From Brachypodium distachyon (lineage: Eukaryota > Streptophyta > Magnoliopsida > Poales > Poaceae): a stretch of DNA of 64,000 bases. Shown here piece by piece: positions 59,050-64,000 of this stretch. The stretch lies in assembly GCF_000005505.3 (NCBI RefSeq), contig NC_016131.3, forward strand, positions 24,357,001 through 24,421,000, in the 5' to 3' direction. Every line of letters begins with the position of its first letter. Within the stretch, counting starts at the first letter, position 1. Under the pieces are notes generated by a model, which was not told where the DNA came from, searched no databases, and saw only the letters and a program-made list of their open reading frames with translations. The position numbers were made by a program, and so were the translations under genes.

Positions 59050-60160
59050 TTTTCATAATTTTTTGCAACTTTGTTCGCATTGGCGCATTGGAGCGAAAAA
59101 AAACTACAAAGAACACAATGTTGCCAACATATGTGTCAAAGTTGCTTGTATACACTAAAAATTTGACAACAAAAGTGCTAAAGTTCTTTTCAGTGCTAGA
59201 ATCAAACGAAAGTTGCTCTTGACCAAGAGTCAAAGTCGCCAACATATGATAAAGTTATCCGCGAACCAAGAAAGGATCAAAAGTTGTTGCGGTGGAGCCA
59301 AAATCACCTAAATGGAGTGAAAGCTACCAAAGGAGGTGAAATAAGATTGCTACTAGCAACTTTTGCTATTATGTTTGCAACTTTATTTTACATGCTAGCA
59401 ACTTTTTCTTCTATGATGATCACTTTGACCTCCATATTGGCAACTTTGGGTTTCATATTTTCATCTTTGTCTTTTATATCGGCTACTTTGACTCTCATAT
59501 ATTAGCAACTTTGACTTCTATACCGACAAATTTTCACATACTACCAACTTTGACTGCTATACCCGCTATTTTTCACATATTAGCAACTTTGTTTGTCTAC
59601 CAACAACTTTCACATACTAGCATAATAGCCACTTTGGTTTTATATTGACAACCATGACTATCATAGTAGCCGTTTTGGTTTTATATCGGCAACTTTGACT
59701 ACCATACTAGCAACTTTGGTTGATATATCAGCAACTTTCACTCACATATATAGTATCAACTTTGACTATTATACTGACAACTTTGACTCTCATACTAGCA
59801 ACTTTATCTTATATTCCGCTAATGTGCAGGCAACTTTATATTTTGTTATAACTTTGGTTGTTATACCGTCAACTTTAACTCTCATAGAGCCATTTTGGCT
59901 GCTATACCGACAACTTGTCACATATTAGTAATTTTGGCTGCTATACCGACAACTTGTCACATACTAGCAAATTTGGCCGCTATATCGACAACTATTGCTC
60001 TCATGCTATCTATATCTCGCAACTATTTGACTCTCATATTAGCAACTTTTGCTTTCTATATCGGCAACTTTGTCTCACATACTAGCAAGTTTGGCCTCTA
60101 TACTGGCAACTTCGACTCTCATACGAGTAACATTTTTTCCACATTGACAACTTTGACTAT
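59050..60160. repeat. degenerate minisatellite, unit about 21-23 bp (first block)
   Basis: From about 59340 on, the unit (A)GCAACTTTGACT(C/A)TCATACT recurs dozens of times with substitutions and small indels. In 59050-59270 similar words run in the opposite direction (GCCAACATATG, CAAAGTTGC), so the array has an inverted arm. Open frames such as the one at 59695-59928 (repeating ATL / NFD patterns) are by-products of the repeat and not genes. Confidence 0.85.
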
Positions 60161-60164
60161 CATA

Positions 60165-60932
60165 ACCTGGCCGTCAATGCAAGTAAGGGCTGATTAACCT
60201 ACTTATCAATCAAACCAAGCAAGGGCTCTCCTCTTCAACAGAAGTAATGGGTTGTTCTTCTTGTAGGGAAGCAGAGGCTGGAAAGCTAAGCTATTTCTTT
60301 TTCTTGGACTTGAGGGAGAGTACTGGCATCCAACCTGTTTCCTATAATCTGGTATCTGCTTCTTCTGCTTTTCCCGGCTCTAGTGCTTGATCTATCTTAC
60401 CTTCCTCTTTCTTTCTTTCTTTATTGTTCAATTCGTTTTATTGCTTTGCTAGCATTCCAAAGATTACCCCACGACCCACTACCTTCTTGCTCAATGATAA
60501 TTGGCATGAATTTATGATTGGAATTCTAGTTGGAATTGACCTACTTATCTTACCAAGTCCGGGATGGTAGGAAAGTCCGGGTTGTACGGCAGGCAGAGAA
60601 GGGATCCGGGAAAGAAGAGATTTATGTGTATCCTACTTTTGCCTAATCTATAGTTTTATTAATCTGTTAAAGATTTATGTATTGGAAACATAGATATCCA
60701 TCATTTCCCTCATCTCTGTGCCCTTTCGGGAAGGTAAGATCAATCAATAGGTGGGTTGGCTATCACTGAGAGGGCTTCATAACCTACTTAGCTTTCGAAG
60801 TCCGGGTTGTTAGACAAATGGAAACATAAAGTGTTTCATCAGACCCATGGTCGGCAGTTCATCTTTAACATCCATCTCTCGAAGCCCCAAAAGCACGAGG
60901 TGGATCAGCTATTTCAAGTTTGGATGGTTCAC
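60165..60932. other. probable organellar (mitochondrial-like) insert, NUMT candidate
   Basis: A block of about 770 bp without the CAACTTTG unit that flanks it on both sides. Its make-up is unlike its surroundings: mixed composition, CTTTCTTTCTTT stretches, AAGTCCGGG(T/A)TG repeated three times, GAAGGGATCCGGG. This is reminiscent of plant mitochondrial intergenic DNA. No tRNA or protein gene can be read in it. The identification rests on general appearance only. Confidence 0.35.
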
Positions 60933-61380
60933 ATACTTGCAACTTTCGCTTTCATAACAACAACTTTCACTCACACACTAGCAACTTTGAATTTTATACT
61001 AATAATTTTGACTGTCATAGTAGCAACTTTGTCTTCTACTGGCAACTTTGACTCTCATAGGAGCAACTTTTGCAACTATACTAGCAACTTTAACTATTAT
61101 ATTAGCAACTTTGGTTTTATATTGAAAACTGTGACTATCATGTCAGCAACTTTGGCTTATATATCAACAACTTTCACTCACATAGTAGCAACTTTGACTT
61201 TTATAATGACGACTTTAACTCTCATAGTAGCAATTTTTGTCTTCTATACTTGCCACTTTCACTCATATATTATCAATTTTGGCTCATATGCTTGCAACTT
61301 TGACTCCCTCACGTATTCGCAACTTTGTTTTCTATACTAGCAATTTTGTTTCTATACTAGCAACTTGGATTTATATACTA
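60933..61380. repeat. degenerate minisatellite (second block)
   Basis: Same unit and orientation as the first block (ACTAGCAACTTTGA, CATAGTAGCAACTTTG). The array resumes immediately after the foreign block, which suggests the block was inserted into one original array. Confidence 0.85.
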
Positions 61381-63360
61381 GTTCCAACCAGCTAGCAGCT
61401 TATCAAACCCAAGGACAGCCCATACAATCCAATAAAAAAAACTATGGGTATTTATCAACTAGATACTCATATATGAGCAACTAACTATACGCTTTTAATA
61501 ACTTTATAAGGAAAAAAAGCTAAGTTTTTTAGAGCAGAAAATAATCATATCCAAGGGGGAAAAAGCTAAGTTGTGACCAGGAACCAACAAGCCCACATCC
61601 CTCTTTCTCTTTTTTCCCAAGGGCAGCCCATCTCTCTCTCTCTCCCTCCCTTCCTTTCTGGGCCACGCCTCCCTCTCTTGGCCCATATCCTCTTCCTCTC
61701 CTGGACGACCGCATCTCAAGGCCCAGCCGACCGATTCGTCTTCCTTGATGTGTTCAACCTCCAGAAGCACTCCAGTGCAAAGCCGGCTGTGGAACTCCTC
61801 TTCAATTCTCTCAATCTCACACGTATCTCTTCAGATTGAAGCATGGAATTTTATTTCCATTGATCTTACGAACCGATTCTTCCCTTTCGCTTGCCGTCTC
61901 ATCTATTCAGTCTTTCCCAATTTGTAGCCAAAGGCTGCAAGCAGCGGAAAGAGGAGGGAGACCGTGGCAGCTGCTTAGAGCAGGAGAGAGGCCGCGGCAG
62001 AAGGAGGGCAACAGAGGAGAGTGCTTAGCCGGAGGGCTGCGGGATCGGGAGGAGGCTAAGACGTGGGGGCGACTCGGAGGAAGGGGAAGAAGGACACGGC
62101 ACCTGATCGGAAGCGCGGGGGCCGTTCGCTCGATCTAACGGCGCGTACGGGTCCTGATCTTAAAACCAGACTAATACACCCCTGACTCTCCATGACACCT
62201 ATTTCTAAAGCGAGAAGAAAGGAGAACCTGCACGCGGATCCACATGTCGCATACTATTTTCTTGGTATACCGCATAGAAGCAGTACTTTGGTCGAGGTCG
62301 AACACCGGTGAAAAGACTCCAAGAGTACACCCATCTCGCTTTCACCAAAAACGAGAACCACCATCAAGCGGCAATGGACCTTGTCGAGGAAGCTTGTGGC
62401 AAAGCTCTCCAAAAACATGATGCCTACGAGGCTATTTCTTCATGCAAATGGATAGGAACAACGGGTGGGCTCCAACAGCAGGGTGGGGTGGGTGTTGAGC
62501 CACCATAGGAACACCTCGACCACGCGGATGTGGCAGAAAAAAAAATACTCGCTCCATTTAGATCTGAAATTTTAGAACCTAAATTTGGACCGTTCGCTAC
62601 TGCTCCACTCGTGGAGTTAGCGGATTTGGGAGTTGGAGGGCCACAGAATGGGCCCTTAGTACATAGGGGATGGCAATGCTAGTAAAATGTGAACAACAGA
62701 TCCAATGGACTCTTGTTGATTAGTGAGATAGGAAAGAAAAACTATGACCAAGCATATCATCTCGATGGCCCGTAAAACAATTTTACGGTTTACCTAAAAA
62801 CGGATTTGCGGGGCCATTACGCCTCGAGAAGAACAGATCTTGTATTTCATACAGTAAATTTTAAAAGAAACTTCACGTGTCCATTCGCATTCATCACAAG
62901 AACAACGCATTCCCCAACAAGAACAACTTAACTTATGATTAAAAGTAGCATTCATCAATTCTAGCATCAATACCCTAAATTAAAAGCAAATAACCTAACA
63001 AAAGACCTCCGCATTGGTCGCGGCGACGTTGGAGCTCCCCAACGAGGCAGGAGGCGGAGTGGGCAGAAAGCGCTTCCGCGCCACCTCCAGTAGGACGCGT
63101 CGGCGGCACTCCTCGTCGGCGATGGCACCTTGCCCGCTGTCTAGTGGGGTTTTCAGGCCGTACGGGAAGGCAGACCTCCCCCCCTCCACCCCCCAGACGG
63201 AGGAATTGACAGGATATATCCCGCGAAATGGGGATTTTTGCGCCCAAATTTGGTGAAGGTGAGGTCGATTGCTCGTCAGCGGAGGTGAAAATGCTAAGAT
63301 AGATCTGTAAAAACTGAATCTGTAGATATATGTCGAGGCAATGAGCTTTTAAAGTTTAAT
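61381..63360. other. intergenic, unrecognised ORFs
   Basis: No supported gene. 61836-62138 (plus) and 62995-63189 (minus, 64 codons) are short ORFs in GC-richer patches without recognised domains; the latter has gene-like codon make-up and could be a captured exon. A TC-rich microsatellite lies near 61630-61660 (CTCTCTCTCTCTCCCTCCC). Confidence 0.4.
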
Positions 63361-63484
63361 ATTTCTCTGTCCAACAAAGGATGTCTCAACTTTGATTAAA
63401 TTTGAATGCACCTATACCTTCAATTGTGTCTAGATACATCCAAATTTTAACAAAGTTCAGACATCTTTTGTTAGACGGATGGAG
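63361..63484. mobile_element. Stowaway MITE, left end degenerate
   Basis: CTGTCCAACAAAGGATGTC at the left and GACATCTTTTGTTAGACGG plus ATGGAG at the right, TA at 63485-63486. Sibling of the element at 44531-44653. Confidence 0.75.
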
Positions 63485-63606
63485 TAATAGTTTTTTCAAG
63501 CTGGGCGATATACCGTATCTATTTGCTGCGATTTTTGGTTTGAAGCTCATTAACTTTTTCCAGACAGGGGATACACGAGATCTGCTAGATGATCTGAATA
63601 ATTATA

Positions 63607-63738
63607 CTCCCTCCATCCCATATTTAATTATACTTTTTTCGTCCCATATTAAGTGACTCAAATTTGTCCAAATTTGAGTGTATCAATGTCTAAAAAACGT
63701 CTACATACATGTAATAGAAAGTCACTTGATATGGGACG
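63607..63738. mobile_element. Stowaway MITE, right end trimmed
   Basis: CTCCCTCCATCCCATATTTA after TA. Right side GTCACTTGATATGGGACG lacks the last GGAGGGAG bases. An internal second CGTCCCATATTAAGTGAC suggests a duplicated or nested left end. The AATTTGAGTGTATCAATG core is shared with related copies. Confidence 0.7.
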
Positions 63739-63740
63739 TA

Positions 63741-64000
63741 ACAAACTACAGTGCACGCGAAACTCTGGACCAGACGCACACGAATGATTCCAGCATTCCC
63801 AACATGGGTACTGATGCATCTCGGAAAAAGAAATGGTACTGATGTTTAGCGACATCAAGAATGCAAAGCCGCTGGCAATTAATGAAACCACACGGTAATT
63901 ATCAGCAAGCCAACTCGGTTAAAATCTACTAGTAAAGCACTAAAGCCACAGCAAATCGGAATTTGGGTTAAAGAAAGAATGTTACCAACAAATGTTTATA
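63741..64000. other. window end, nothing recognised
   Basis: AT-rich sequence without a recognised gene or repeat. Confidence 0.5.

Noticed and set aside
59350..61340. CRISPR-like appearance of short regular repeats
   Set aside because: Units are degenerate, contiguous and without unique spacers, in a plant nuclear context; it is a minisatellite.
60807..61340. 177-codon ORF rich in Thr, Leu and Phe
   Set aside because: The translation just mirrors the tandem DNA unit (ATL/NFD patterns) and starts in the foreign block.

Overview
The window is plant nuclear DNA, almost certainly from a Pooideae-type grass. The evidence is long intron-split genes, many Stowaway MITEs with the grass terminus CTCCCTCCG flanked by TA, Copia, LINE, CACTA and hAT debris, and a PPR gene. 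The exact species cannot be read from the sequence. Brachypodium or a relative would fit the modest repeat load, but that is inference.

Three host genes look real. (1) Minus strand, 1105-11054: a complete 12-exon gene for a PLP-dependent aromatic amino acid decarboxylase-family enzyme of 485 residues. It has Phe instead of Tyr in the catalytic loop, the signature of aromatic aldehyde synthases. (2) Plus strand, 31956-33618: a complete 3-exon YUCCA-type flavin monooxygenase of 399 residues (auxin synthesis). (3) Minus strand, 56209-57747: an intronless PLS-class, E-type PPR protein of 512 residues.

Most of the rest is transposon. Two Copia elements of one family (probably the SIRE/Maximus lineage) lie in opposite orientation. 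Copy 1 (13528-21705, minus) is coding-dead and has an aberrant 5' end: its truncated LTR carries an inverted tip of U5, so both ends of the element are U5 ends, yet it is flanked by a perfect CTCCT duplication. Copy 2 (34766-44030, plus) is intact, with 1341-bp LTRs differing at about two positions and a TCAAG duplication. In both copies gag and pol share one frame and are separated by a single TAG, preceded by a conserved 13-bp stem-loop.

Other repeats: a 5'-truncated LINE with a 13-bp target duplication (44686-48402); a 796-bp mini-CACTA (11760-12555, TCT duplication); a LINE remnant inside a Stowaway (about 21884-22798); a Stowaway inside a Stowaway (6291-6628); a foldback holding two Stowaways (10283-10704); a hAT-like element starting 42 bp upstream of the PPR start codon (57790-58488); and a minisatellite (59050-61380) split by a block that resembles mitochondrial DNA.

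The long intergenic stretches (22.8-31.8 kb, 48.4-56.2 kb, 61.4-64 kb) hold only MITEs, degenerate repeats and unrecognised short ORFs. All exon borders were set by eye from GT/AG sites, reading frame and family knowledge. No similarity search was run.
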